A DNA stretch of 64,000 nucleotides. It comes from Pseudoalteromonas luteoviolacea. Its GTDB lineage: Bacteria > Pseudomonadota > Gammaproteobacteria > Enterobacterales > Alteromonadaceae. Of this stretch, positions 1-8,239 are shown piece after piece (within the stretch, counting starts at the first letter, position 1; each line of letters starts with the position of its first letter). The position numbers were made by a program, and so were the translations under genes. Location of the stretch: the NCBI RefSeq assembly GCF_000814765.1, contig NZ_JWIC01000005.1, forward strand, positions 682,001 to 746,000, in the 5' to 3' direction. Under the pieces are notes generated by a model. It had not been told where the DNA came from. It did no database searches and worked only from the letters and a program-made list of their open reading frames with translations.

Positions 1-1
1 G

Positions 2-1750
2 CAGTGGTTCCCAAGACTCCATGCTTACACAGACTATGAAGCATGGACTAACAAAGAGTTTTTAGGCCGTGGAGAATTCACGTTAGAGTTCGGTGATTAT
101 GAAGTTGAAATCGATGTACCTGCCGACCATATTGTCAGTGCCACGGGTGTATTAACCAACCCAAAAGACGTGTTAAGTAAAACCCAGCGTAAACGTTTAA
201 AAGCTGCTAAAACAGCCAAACGACCAGTCTTTATCGTTACCGAAGAAGAAGCACTTGAAAACGAAAAAGCGGGCACAAACAAGCGTAAAATTTGGAAGTT
301 TAAAGCAGAAAACGTCCGTGATTTCGCATGGGCGTCATCACGAAAATTCATGTGGGATGCACGCGGCTACCAGCAAGGCGGTGAAGAGATGCCCTTGGTT
401 ATGGCCATGTCATTCTATCCAAAAGAAGGCGGCGACCTGTGGAAGAAGTATTCAACTGAGTCTGTGATCCACACCATGGAAGTCTATTCACGCTTTTCTT
501 TCGATTACCCTTACCCAACTGCACAATCAGTCAATGGCCCTGTCGGCGGCATGGAATATCCCATGATCACCTTCAATGGTCCACGCACCGAGTTGCAAGA
601 CGATGGTACACGTACCTATTCTCAAGCAGAAAAACGCTTTTTAATTGGCGTGGTGATCCATGAGATCGGGCATATTTACTTTCCAATGATAGTTAACTCT
701 GATGAGCGCCAGTGGACATGGATGGATGAGGGCTTAAACAGCTTTCTAGATGGCGTAGCAGGGCGTGAATGGGATCCAAACATTCCTTGGGGTGTTGAGC
801 CAAGAGACATTGTCGGCTACATGAAATCTGAAAATCAGGTACCGATCATGACGCAATCTGATAGCGTCTTGAATTTAGGCCCTAATGCCTACACTAAGCC
901 CGCTGCCGCATTGAACATTTTGCGTGAAGTTATCCTCGGTCGTGAGCTGTTTGATTTCGCATTCAAAGAGTTTTCAGAGCGCTGGCGATTTAAACGCCCT
1001 ACCCCATCTGACTTTTTCCGTACGATGGAAGAGGCCTCAGGCGTTGATCTAGACTGGTTCTGGCGCGGTTGGTTCTATTCAACCGATCATGTCGATATTT
1101 CCATCGACAAGGTTTACCAGATGCGCTTAGATACACATGATCCTGACATTGATTTTTCGCGACAACGTCAATTTGAACAAGATAAGCCCTCTTCATTATT
1201 TGTTGAACGCAACAAAGCCGAAGGCAAAAAGTTGTGGGTAGAGCTCAATCCAGATATTAAAGACTTTTATGATGACAATGACAGATTCACCGTCACCAAT
1301 AAAGAGCGCAACGAATACAAAGAGTTCTTGGAATCTCTTAAGCCTTGGGAGCGTAAAACACTTGCCCGCGCACTAGAAGAAGACAAAAACTATTATGTAC
1401 TGGAGTTTTCGAATATTGGCGGTTTAGTGATGCCGATTTTGCTCGAGTTAACCTATGAAGATGGCAGTAAAGAGAGCCAATATATCCCTGCTGAGATCTG
1501 GCGCAGAACGCCTAAGCATGTTCGTAAGTTAATTGTCACCGATAAAAATAAAGTGCTGACCAATGTGGTTGTCGATCCTGGTTGGGAAACTGCCGATGTG
1601 GATGTAGAAAACAACCATTATCCACGTCGCATCATCCCGTCTCGTGTTGAAGCGTATAAACAAGCCAAGAGCGAAGATAAGGTTAAACGCGACATCATGC
1701 AAGATATCAAAACAGAGCTTAAAAGTGATAAAAAGGAAGGAAGTAAGTAA
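2..1750 (+). CDS. M1 family metallopeptidase, 3' part (start lies before the window)
   Basis: The open frame runs in from the left edge, so the true start is outside the window; the GTG at 170 is an internal codon. The residues encoded by the first 170 bases fit the N-terminal beta domain of M1 aminopeptidases. The zinc site HEIGH lies near residue 220 of the visible part, followed by W-x-D-E-G-L-N-S-F, which carries the third ligand glutamate. This is the gluzincin pattern HEXXH...E. The protein probably trims peptides in the periplasm or cell envelope. The stop codon overlaps the next ATG by one base (TAATG), so the two genes are translationally coupled. The family is clear; the substrate is unknown. 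Confidence 0.88.
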   Translation, partial: QWFPRLHAYTDYEAWTNKEFLGRGEFTLEFGDYEVEIDVPADHIVSATGVLTNPKDVLSKTQRKRLKAAKTAKRPVFIVTEEEALENEKAGTNKRKIWKFKAENVRDFAWASSRKFMWDARGYQQGGEEMPLVMAMSFYPKEGGDLWKKYSTESVIHTMEVYSRFSFDYPYPTAQSVNGPVGGMEYPMITFNGPRTELQDDGTRTYSQAEKRFLIGVVIHEIGHIYFPMIVNSDERQWTWMDEGLNSFLDGVAGREWDPNIPWGVEPRDIVGYMKSENQVPIMTQSDSVLNLGPNAYTKPAAALNILREVILGRELFDFAFKEFSERWRFKRPTPSDFFRTMEEASGVDLDWFWRGWFYSTDHVDISIDKVYQMRLDTHDPDIDFSRQRQFEQDKPSSLFVERNKAEGKKLWVELNPDIKDFYDDNDRFTVTNKERNEYKEFLESLKPWERKTLARALEEDKNYYVLEFSNIGGLVMPILLELTYEDGSKESQYIPAEIWRRTPKHVRKLIVTDKNKVLTNVVVDPGWETADVDVENNHYPRRIIPSRVEAYKQAKSEDKVKRDIMQDIKTELKSDKKEGSK

Positions 1751-2247
1751 TGACTAACACTGTACACACTTTTTTTATCACATTGGCTTTATTACTCAGC
1801 ACGGTGGTTTCTGCGCATCAACAAAAAGCCGCTGAAACCACCGTTTTGTTCAATAAAAACTCGGGCCACTTGGAGATCATGCACCGCTTTTATCTTCACG
1901 ATACTGAGCATGCGGTTCAGTCTTTATTTGATAAAAAAGCCGATATCCTTAATTCAAAAGCAACCCAACAGCAATTTGCAGATTACGTCGCGAAGCACTT
2001 TCAGTTGAAAGCGCTGAATGACCAGTCAGTCGAATTAACCAATGTAGGTTTTGAAGTTGAAGGTAAGTTTTTTTGGGTTTATCAAGAAACAACTCTACCC
2101 AAGGAAGTACAAGGCTTAAAAATGTATAACGGCTCACTGAGAGACCTTTGGCCTGCACAGGTCAATATGGTCAACGTGGAAGGCAAAGGCAAGGTACGCA
2201 CCTTGTACTTTAGCCGCAATGATAAGTGGCTCGTGACCAAGTTTTAA
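1750..2247 (+). CDS. Small secreted DUF6702-like protein
   Basis: A 165-residue protein with an N-terminal signal peptide (hydrophobic stretch at about residues 7-22, then A-H-Q). The rest is soluble, with aromatic and Lys-rich strands and no catalytic motif I recognise. It resembles the DUF6702 proteins that commonly follow M1-type metallopeptidase genes. It starts inside the stop codon of the upstream peptidase, so it belongs to the same operon and probably acts with it in the periplasm. A terminator follows directly. Confidence 0.75.
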   Translation: MTNTVHTFFITLALLLSTVVSAHQQKAAETTVLFNKNSGHLEIMHRFYLHDTEHAVQSLFDKKADILNSKATQQQFADYVAKHFQLKALNDQSVELTNVGFEVEGKFFWVYQETTLPKEVQGLKMYNGSLRDLWPAQVNMVNVEGKGKVRTLYFSRNDKWLVTKF

Positions 2248-2257
2248 AGTAACTTAT

Positions 2258-2285
2258 AGGTGCAGCTGCAAAGTTGCGCCTTTTT
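2258..2285 (+). terminator. Rho-independent terminator after the peptidase operon
   Basis: A 7-bp stem (AGGTGCA paired with TGCGCCT, one G-U pair) with a 10-base loop is followed directly by five T residues. It closes the two-gene operon. Confidence 0.7.
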
Positions 2286-2394
2286 GACACAACGCTATTT
2301 GCGCAACAATTACAAAATTCAAGCACACATTACTGCCAACCCGCCCTATCTAACCTGTTATGACGAATTAATGTCCAAACAAACCAATTAGTTA

Positions 2395-2422
2395 TTGCCT
2401 TTTAAAATAAAATCATTATAGT
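2395..2422 (+). promoter_or_regulatory. Probable sigma-70 promoter of the tRNA-Pro gene
   Basis: TTGCCT at 2395-2400 and TATAGT at 2417-2422 are separated by 16 bases. The mature tRNA begins at 2434, which leaves a very short 5' leader. Confidence 0.5.
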
Positions 2423-2433
2423 GACAACCAAGT

Positions 2434-2510
2434 CGGCATATAGCGCAGCTTGGTAGCGCACTGTCATGGGGTGTCAGGGGTCGCAGGTTCAAATCCTGCT
2501 ATGCCGACCA
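2434..2510 (+). tRNA. proL: tRNA-Pro (anticodon GGG)
   Basis: A 77-nt cloverleaf with acceptor CGGCATA pairing with TATGCCG, then the discriminator A and an encoded CCA. The anticodon loop ATGGGGT has anticodon GGG, and the T-arm contains GGTTCAAATCC. It matches the general form of gammaproteobacterial tRNA-Pro(GGG). One T-T mismatch sits in the anticodon stem. The 3' half from 2466 onward is repeated at 14844, which marks this gene as the integration target of the adjacent island. Confidence 0.93.
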
Positions 2511-2534
2511 GCTTTTCCTTACCCTATTCAATAA
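2466..2534 (+). repeat. attL of the tRNA-Pro island (69-bp direct repeat, left copy)
   Basis: Bases 2466-2534 (anticodon loop to tRNA end plus 24 bases of downstream sequence) are identical to 14844-14912. The sequences diverge immediately outside on both sides (C versus T, G versus T). This is the duplicated attachment core left by site-specific integration. Confidence 0.93.
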
Positions 2535-2931
2535 GTTATATCAATTACTCTTCTTTTTTTCGCACTTAGTTTCTTCAATTATTAACTTTATATCGCACAT
2601 TTATCGCACCACATTAATCTAAATTTATTTTCTCATTTTTAGGTTAAATTAGGTGTTGATTGGGGGGGATATATAGGAAGATAGCTAATGGCACCTTTGT
2701 TACCTTCCTCACGATAGAATTTTATAAAAGCTTTTCAGAAAAAGTTTGTAATCGACGGGCAATGAATCTTGGCAGCTCATATATGACCTTATGCTTTCAG
2801 CAATTGAGTTAGGATTGTGCCACTATACCTAACAGGTGGTTTGAACTAAAAGCAGACGGCCACTCTAGCTCGTTTTTGGACATAAACGTGTTAGAGATGA
2901 GGGAGCAGCTATATGCCTGATAAAGTCGCTC
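2535..2931. other. Island left end without a recognisable gene
   Basis: I see no credible reading frame here. Two copies of a TATCGCAC-type motif at 2591-2609 match copies near the integrase gene at the other end and are listed separately as arm sites. The remainder may be the decayed remains of further cassettes, because it adjoins an attC site. Confidence 0.5.
2591..2611 (+). repeat. Integrase arm-type site, left arm
   Basis: Two tandem ATCGCAC copies (periodicity 10 bp). The 21-bp block matches 14671-14691 at 20 of 21 positions, in the same orientation. The position 57 bp inside attL, and the match to the region just upstream of the integrase gene, suggest binding sites for the integrase arm domain. 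Confidence 0.6.
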
Positions 2932-2932
2932 A

Positions 2933-3055
2933 TAACGCCCTGTTAAGATTTGAGAAACGCAATACCGAAGCTACTTCAAAACACCTTAAACACTAAACGC
3001 AACGCATAGTAAAAATGCCATGCGTTGCGAATCACTCTTAAACAGTTTGTTAGGC
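2933..3055 (-). repeat. VCR-like integron attC site (about 123 bp)
   Basis: Read on the minus strand it begins with GCCTAAC (consensus RYYYAAC) just after the stop of the upstream gene. It ends at GGGCGTTATG, and imperfect inverted repeats run inward from both ends (TAACAAACTGTTTAAGA against TAACGCCCTGTTAAGA). Length and layout match the long VCR-type attC sites of Vibrio and relatives. There is no integron integrase in the window. Confidence 0.75.
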
Positions 3056-3061
3056 TTGTTA

Positions 3062-4507
3062 TCATGTAAGGCGCATCCAACCATTGTTTGGCATACTTAC
3101 GTGGGCTTCCGGAATTGACTCCGTTTTAAAGGTAACTTCTTCGTTTGAAATTACATGAGGTAGTGAATCTCCTGTGACGCTTTCTATATAACTCACGAGC
3201 ACAGCTAAGGTCACTTTCTTTAAAATCATGTAGTCAGAATTGTATTCATACTGCTTAGAAACTGGCTTTGCTTCTGTCGGCAAAGCCTTTGGCAACCCTG
3301 CAAAATTTTTACCATCCATATTTTGCGAAAATGCTTCAAACCTTATATTAGCGCCATGTACATAACTGGAACGATGGTCATTATAAATTCTCTTTGACCA
3401 CTTATCGATATCGCTTTCTTCCTCAGATTTACACAGGAGCTCTACGATAGCATGAACCAAAGCTTTCCTTGAACCATGCTCATCTCTATATGTAGAGAAA
3501 AGCTCTTTTGCAATAGCATCAAGACAAGCTACATAACTAACCAAGCCAACAGTTTGGTTAACCCCTTCAGTTTCTTTGGCTGAATAAAATGAGAACAACA
3601 TATTTAGTATCTTTCTTTTATCCTTGGTGTTTGGTAGCGTGTCGAATGAAGCAAGTAGACTAGAGATAAACTCAATATTTTCATCTGTTAGACAGTTACT
3701 ATCAGATATACGTGTATCTGTGTCAGGGTAGAACTTATCTATATTTTCCTTCGTTAGATCAAAATGCTTATCGGCTGGTGTAATGTGAGAGGGATATCTT
3801 TCTATATGAGTAACCTTTGCACCATGCACAACCAATGTCATAACAGCACATAAAAAGTTCGCTTTTTCATCAGAAAATCGTTTCGCAGATAGATATGAGT
3901 GACCAACCTCTTTAATAACAACTGCAGATACTACTTTTCCATCAACAATTCTAGAAGGTAACAGGTACATAGTAGGACTAACCTCTATCAAATCTGTAAC
4001 GACACTCTCTAATTGTACATAATATAAGATATTAAACGTTTTTTTAGGTTGTGTTTTGACGCGCAATAACGCCTGTTCAATTTTATAATTGATATTATCA
4101 ATTATTTTATTATATTCCTCATCTTCCAGTTCATAACTGTCTCTTTCTTTCTCTAAGTCCTCATAATGAGCATGAGGTACAATATAAAAACCGATATCAT
4201 TTAGCGAGCCTTTCAAAACTTTGAATGAGACTCCCACTCTAAGCTCATAGGGATTGTTTTTATGTTCATAATGCCATTCAAATCGGCATAAATTTATTCC
4301 TGTTTCTGTATTGGGATAAAAGTATGAAAAACCATTTCCCTCCATTGTTAGAAAGTAAAGATTTTCGATGAAATATGGCACATCAGATTTTTTAATATTC
4401 GGAAAAGATTCCAATGATTTCAAAGGGGGCATAAAATTCGGCTGAGTATAAATAACTGTATTATCATCTTTCTTGGTAAGTGGGTTGCCACCAATAAATA
4501 TATTCAT
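3062..4507 (-). CDS. Cassette-borne Apea-like HEPN protein (putative RNase)
   Basis: A protein of 481 residues if it starts at the ATG preceded by GAGGTGG (7 bases upstream); a GTG two codons earlier is possible. The C-terminal third contains H-R-S-S-Y-V-H in a helical context, an R-x4-H motif typical of HEPN ribonucleases. The following residues (G-A-N-I-R-F-E-A-F) resemble the Apea-like HEPN group. The N-terminal two thirds are not recognised. HEPN proteins often cleave RNA in toxin or anti-phage systems. The gene lies exactly between two attC sites, so it is an integron cassette gene. Defence is inferred; the fold should be checked by profile search. Confidence 0.6.
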   Translation of the reverse strand: MNIFIGGNPLTKKDDNTVIYTQPNFMPPLKSLESFPNIKKSDVPYFIENLYFLTMEGNGFSYFYPNTETGINLCRFEWHYEHKNNPYELRVGVSFKVLKGSLNDIGFYIVPHAHYEDLEKERDSYELEDEEYNKIIDNINYKIEQALLRVKTQPKKTFNILYYVQLESVVTDLIEVSPTMYLLPSRIVDGKVVSAVVIKEVGHSYLSAKRFSDEKANFLCAVMTLVVHGAKVTHIERYPSHITPADKHFDLTKENIDKFYPDTDTRISDSNCLTDENIEFISSLLASFDTLPNTKDKRKILNMLFSFYSAKETEGVNQTVGLVSYVACLDAIAKELFSTYRDEHGSRKALVHAIVELLCKSEEESDIDKWSKRIYNDHRSSYVHGANIRFEAFSQNMDGKNFAGLPKALPTEAKPVSKQYEYNSDYMILKKVTLAVLVSYIESVTGDSLPHVISNEEVTFKTESIPEAHVSMPNNGWMRLT

Positions 4508-4538
4508 TACCACCTCTTTATGTAAATTTGTTCGAAAA

Positions 4539-4606
4539 GCCTAACGCCCGCCTCACCGGTGAGCGGAACGAAGTGTAGCGAATCCGTGTGAAGGCGCTTG
4601 TTAAGT
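4539..4606 (-). repeat. Canonical short integron attC site (about 68 bp)
   Basis: On the minus strand the site starts with ACTTAAC (RYYYAAC) and ends with GTTAGGC (GTTRRRY). Internal complementary arms run inward (CAAGCGCCTTCAC against GTGAGGCGGGCG). The first core overlaps the stop codon of the upstream cassette gene, as is usual. It separates the HEPN cassette from the membrane protein cassette. Confidence 0.8.
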
Positions 4607-4792
4607 GCTATATACACGGTCACCATTTTCATTAAAAAATCCCAGAGCCACGCCAAGAGGAAATGCAGCTAGGTACATATAATACATACCATCATACAAG
4701 ACTCCATCTTCACGATACTCACTAACATTGATAAATTGAACAAAAAAGAAAGCACTTGAAAATATTGAGTAGTATATCCATGCGCTTTTCAT
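4601..4792 (-). CDS. Small membrane protein, possibly the frameshifted 3' end of the next gene
   Basis: A 63-residue frame with two hydrophobic segments (about 5-20 and 38-54). Its ATG lies inside the upstream membrane protein gene, with 71 bases of overlap and no clear ribosome site of its own. Removing one A from the AAAA run at its start would join it to the upstream frame, giving one protein of about 235 residues ending in this segment. I favour that reading, but two overlapping genes cannot be excluded. The stop codon lies inside the attC site. Confidence 0.45.
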   Translation of the reverse strand: MKSAWIYYSIFSSAFFFVQFINVSEYREDGVLYDGMYYMYLAAFPLGVALGFFNENGDRVYST

Positions 4793-5309
4793 TACCTTCA
4801 GCTACCACCCAAATAAAATGCCAAATTCCAGTCAACGTAATAAACAGCATGAAAATATGAACTATTCCAAATATTTTATCTGATAGAGTTAATTGATAAA
4901 CATCAATCTTGGTGAAAATATATATGCAATATAACGACACCAAACCTAATGAAATTAAAGACAGCCGAGTTGTGATTAAGCTAAAACCATTAGCAAACCC
5001 CATGCCATCCAAAAATTTCACTAATGCTGAAATCATAATTGTCAATATACCAATAAACCCAATAGACGTATCATCGATGGCAGAAATATGAAGATAGAAT
5101 ATTAATGCTATCCACAATCCTGCTACCATTGCATTTGCCATTTCGTTTGGATGTACATTACGCTTTATCTCAACACTGATCATTATTCCAATAGCGATAA
5201 CCACAGCAGCTATTATCCCCAGTAGAGTTTCTTTTTCAGCATAGAGCTCAGAGAATGGGCTTAGAAAAAGAAGCAATGTGTCAACTGATGTAAATAACAG
5301 ATCTTTCAT
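4722..5309 (-). CDS. Multi-pass membrane protein of an integron cassette
   Basis: The start is set at the ATG preceded by AAGGAG (8 bases); a GTG five codons earlier lies upstream of this ribosome site. The 195 residues contain about five hydrophobic segments. The last residues (after W-V-V-A-E-G-N-E-K) look unlike a natural end, and the neighbouring frame continues with a further membrane segment, so a frameshift is likely. No family recognised. It belongs to a cassette closed by the attC at 4539-4606. Confidence 0.6.
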   Translation of the reverse strand: MKDLLFTSVDTLLLFLSPFSELYAEKETLLGIIAAVVIAIGIMISVEIKRNVHPNEMANAMVAGLWIALIFYLHISAIDDTSIGFIGILTIMISALVKFLDGMGFANGFSLITTRLSLISLGLVSLYCIYIFTKIDVYQLTLSDKIFGIVHIFMLFITLTGIWHFIWVVAEGNEKRMDILLNIFKCFLFCSIYQC

Positions 5310-5615
5310 CAGCACTCCTTGCACTTCACAATTTAATATCGACCAATTGGGTCGTTTTCTTAACTATAGGAGAAACACAGAATAACTGGACATAAGAACA
5401 GTGCTTTTGAAAGAATTTTCTAATGGCCGCTTCTCAACCAGAGGCACCACTCTAAACACGTTTTGGGGCAGAACGCGTGCGCCTCAAGATCCGATCATGG
5501 AGCTTTGCGACTTTCAGGTTTGATAAAATACTATTAACCTCTTCTGGCAGACCAAGTTAAGACTTACTTAAATAAATTACACCTTTCGTTGGTTTGGAAA
5601 TTCCGGTATTTACCC

Positions 5616-6977
5616 TTAGCTAAACCAATACCGTTTCACCGTTCGTAACCCTAGCCCAGCCCTCTCGGCAACTTGCCTCTGAGTTGGCTTTTTGCCTGTT
5701 TCATTGATCAATTCATTAAAAGCTTCTCGCACGAGCTCTCGAGAGCTATTTCCCTTCTTAGTAGCCGTATCTTTGGCCGCTTTTTTCTGCCTTTGCTTAA
5801 TTTCATCACTTGATAACTTAACTTTGGGCTTTGTACACAAGTATTCAGGACGGTAGTCAAGTAAGTCTTCTAGGTATTCAGCTAGTGTTTCTTTTTTGTA
5901 TTTGTAGAAAGTGCTTTTTGCCGTTTTTGTCAGTCCGTTTAACTCTTCGAGTGAAAAACCTATCAGCTCATCATTTATTTTTACCAGCTTTTCAAAAGCA
6001 GAGTCTTTATTTAAATGTTGCAAGGCAACAAATAGAATGAATGCTGTTTTATCACGTTTGCCTCTAGGCACCTTGCCTTGCTTACGAAAATGAATTTGAA
6101 TGGTGTTTATACATTTGAGCCACCAATCCTTAATGTTGTGACTGTAACGCCTTTGAGTTTGTTGTTTGGGCTTATTGCTTTTAGGTTCATTTGGCAACCT
6201 GACAACTCTCAATTCTTTTTCTAGTCTCAAGCTATCTCTTAATGACTCCAAATTGAGATATTTCAGTAGCTCTTCAAATTGGTACTTAGGGCCACCGCCA
6301 AAAAACCTTGCTTGTAAACCCGTTCGCCCATGAACAGAGCCTGGTATACGCAGATTTCCATAAGCCCTTTTTGATGCGGTTGTGTCGATGTACCATAATG
6401 CGCGTATGCTTTGTAAACTTTCAATTAATATGTTTGCTATCGCTTTCCACAGTTCTTTATTAACTTGAGAAGCGTCAATAGGAGCGTAAATCCAATATAA
6501 ATGAATCCCGCCAGAACCCGAGCAAACATAGCCAGTAAATGGTGGTATCTTATTCTTTTTTAAAATTTGAATAACTTTTTCAATTAAGTCATGTTCAAGC
6601 TCTCGCACCTTTCTTGCGTCAACTTTTTCAGTAACATCAATATCAATCCAATTAGCCCTGAAAAGAGCCAAATTTATCGCTCTTGGCCAACTATAAAACT
6701 CGTTTGGACTATAGTAATTGTTAACCGCTTCGCTTTTACTGTTCAATACTCCTTGAACATATCTAGTTGTTTTTATTTTAAAAGTTTTTAAATCTGTGAC
6801 CTTACTGGACTTTTGGCTTCCCAATAAAAAGATTTTTTTACCTGATTCGTGGTTATGACTAAAAAGTGCCCTCACATATTTGGGTGAATGAAAATCTATT
6901 AACTCGTAAAAGTCTTTTGGTGAGGCAATAGCATACTCAGGCCACGACAAAGGTGGCCTTTCTTGTAAGGCAAGCAT
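5616..6977 (-). CDS. Archaeo-eukaryotic-type primase/replication protein of the island
   Basis: A 453-residue protein. It shows the AEP primase pattern: W-I-D-I-D-V (metal-binding D-x-D, about residue 115), S-G-S-G-G-I-H-L-Y-W (s-x-H motif, about residue 155), then W-Y-I-D-T-T and L-R-I-P-G-S-V. The C-terminus holds a helix-turn-helix (Q-R-Q-V-A-E-R-A-G-L-G). Such proteins initiate replication of phage-satellite-like and integrative elements. It follows the AlpA-like gene by 62 bp and is probably cotranscribed. No strong ribosome site is seen before the ATG, so the start is uncertain. Confidence 0.75.
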   Translation of the reverse strand: MLALQERPPLSWPEYAIASPKDFYELIDFHSPKYVRALFSHNHESGKKIFLLGSQKSSKVTDLKTFKIKTTRYVQGVLNSKSEAVNNYYSPNEFYSWPRAINLALFRANWIDIDVTEKVDARKVRELEHDLIEKVIQILKKNKIPPFTGYVCSGSGGIHLYWIYAPIDASQVNKELWKAIANILIESLQSIRALWYIDTTASKRAYGNLRIPGSVHGRTGLQARFFGGGPKYQFEELLKYLNLESLRDSLRLEKELRVVRLPNEPKSNKPKQQTQRRYSHNIKDWWLKCINTIQIHFRKQGKVPRGKRDKTAFILFVALQHLNKDSAFEKLVKINDELIGFSLEELNGLTKTAKSTFYKYKKETLAEYLEDLLDYRPEYLCTKPKVKLSSDEIKQRQKKAAKDTATKKGNSSRELVREAFNELINETGKKPTQRQVAERAGLGLRTVKRYWFS

Positions 6978-7039
6978 ATAATTTGAAGATGCAAAGTGCG
7001 GTTGGGGTGTCGCCGGTCAAGCAGCCCCTTTCGCCTTCC

Positions 7040-7276
7040 TTACATCTTCACCCCTTCAAAACGAGCTAGCCATTGCTCAACGGTTTCCCGTATGAACAAA
7101 CGTGATTTTCCCAACTTTATTGAAGGTGGTGCTAAACGCTGTACTTGGTAGCTCTCTGGATTTTCACCAGCTTCTATTGCTTTAGATTGCGCACTAATTC
7201 GGTTGTGGATTGTACGTGGTGATAATTGTAGTAGGTCAGCTAAGTCTTTAACTGAAATAGTTTGAGATGATGACAT
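7040..7276 (-). CDS. AlpA-like helix-turn-helix regulator/excisionase
   Basis: A 78-residue protein. The N-terminal half is a helix-turn-helix (V-K-D-L-A-D-L-L-Q-L-S-P-R-T-I), followed by P-P-S-I-K-L-G and R-L-F-I-R-E-T-V-E-Q-W-L, the usual wing and C-terminal helix of AlpA/MerR-like excisionases of P4-type islands. GGAGG lies 7 bases before the ATG. In related islands such proteins activate or direct integrase for excision. It is the first gene of the leftward replication operon. Confidence 0.8.
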   Translation of the reverse strand: MSSSQTISVKDLADLLQLSPRTIHNRISAQSKAIEAGENPESYQVQRLAPPSIKLGKSRLFIRETVEQWLARFEGVKM

Positions 7277-7286
7277 GACAGTCCTC

Positions 7287-7373
7287 CAATACGTTTAATG
7301 GAGCGAAGGGCATCATTCATGCACGTATGCACGATGCTGCATATGCAGCAATGTCTTTCCTCTTTACGTATTG
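7287..7373. repeat. Nested inverted repeats upstream of the alpA/primase operon
   Basis: CAATACGT (7287-7294) and ACGTATTG (7366-7373) form an outer inverted repeat. Inside lies a perfect 16-bp palindrome, TGCTGCATATGCAGCA (7335-7350). The position upstream of a primase operon suits an operator or a replication origin. Either role is inference. Confidence 0.45.
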
Positions 7374-7620
7374 AAGGCAGCTATAAAAGCGCCTGTTTTC
7401 AGTCACCGAAGTGACTCCCCTCGCAGTAACGCAGCAAACGTGCGCATTTGTGAATATAAATGATTGAGTGTGAGGTATCAAGAAATTGGGAGTAACTTTT
7501 GCGCTAGTAATTTACTAGTCTTCTAATTTAAGATAACCGTTTAAATAATTGGATAAAAATATAAGCAGACAGTGCACTTTAACGATACTCAACCCAAAAT
7601 GTGCGCTACGTAAGGAAACC

Positions 7621-8202
7621 ATGAAACAAAATCTACATTGGCGCTATTATCTCTCGTTAGAATCAGATGTATGCGCTTTGTCTCGCTACATACACTTTGC
7701 TCCTGACAATTTCAAAACATACTCCATAGAATTGGCCAAACTCTATCTTGCAATTTGTGCTGAAGTTGAGGTGGTACTTAAAGAGATATGTGATATACGC
7801 CCTAACAAAAAGGGTAAAAATGCAAATATAAATATTTATCGTCAGTGGATAGTGGAAAATCAACAAGGGCTGATAGCGGAGGAAGTGCTGTCCTTTGAGT
7901 TCGAGCTCAGATACACCCCATGGAAAGCATTTGAAGAGGGTAGATCCCCCTCTTGGTGGTCAGACTATAACAACGTAAAACATGAACGCAGAGAACACTT
8001 CCACAAAGCCAACCTCGGTAACGTATTGGAGTCTCTTGCAGGACTCTATATTGCGAATCTATACCTAGAAAGGGAGTTATTAGAACGATCTGGCTACAGT
8101 CATTTTCCCAAGAGTATTGGTGAAATCTACTCAGGGCTTCCTCTTGGCCAAAAACTATTTCAACCTTTTGGGCTGCACGCAGACTTGATGAACTGGGGTT
8201 AG
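7621..8202 (+). CDS. HEPN-like uncharacterised protein
   Basis: The ATG at 7621 is preceded by AAGGAAAC; the longer frame from 7549 has no ribosome site. The 193 residues are mainly helical. A conserved-looking core, W-W-S-D-Y-N-N-V-K-H-E-R-R-E-H-F, is followed by A-N-L-G-N-V-L-E-S-L-A-G-L, which recalls a HEPN-like family found in many bacterial islands. There is no clear R-x4-6-H active motif. It precedes a membrane protein gene by 25-37 bp, which suggests an operon and possibly an effector/sensor pair. Confidence 0.6.
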   Translation: MKQNLHWRYYLSLESDVCALSRYIHFAPDNFKTYSIELAKLYLAICAEVEVVLKEICDIRPNKKGKNANINIYRQWIVENQQGLIAEEVLSFEFELRYTPWKAFEEGRSPSWWSDYNNVKHERREHFHKANLGNVLESLAGLYIANLYLERELLERSGYSHFPKSIGEIYSGLPLGQKLFQPFGLHADLMNWG

Positions 8203-8239
8203 CCCACAATAAGCAACGATACTTAACGTGGAAAAAGTA

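Noticed and set aside
97..351. Minus-strand frame of 84 codons
   Set aside because: It lies opposite the M1 peptidase gene, has no ribosome site, and the plus frame is clearly protein-like.
5310..5615. A third attC site upstream of the membrane cassette
   Set aside because: A GTTAAGA occurs on the minus strand near 5360, but no matching partner core or complementary arms were found.
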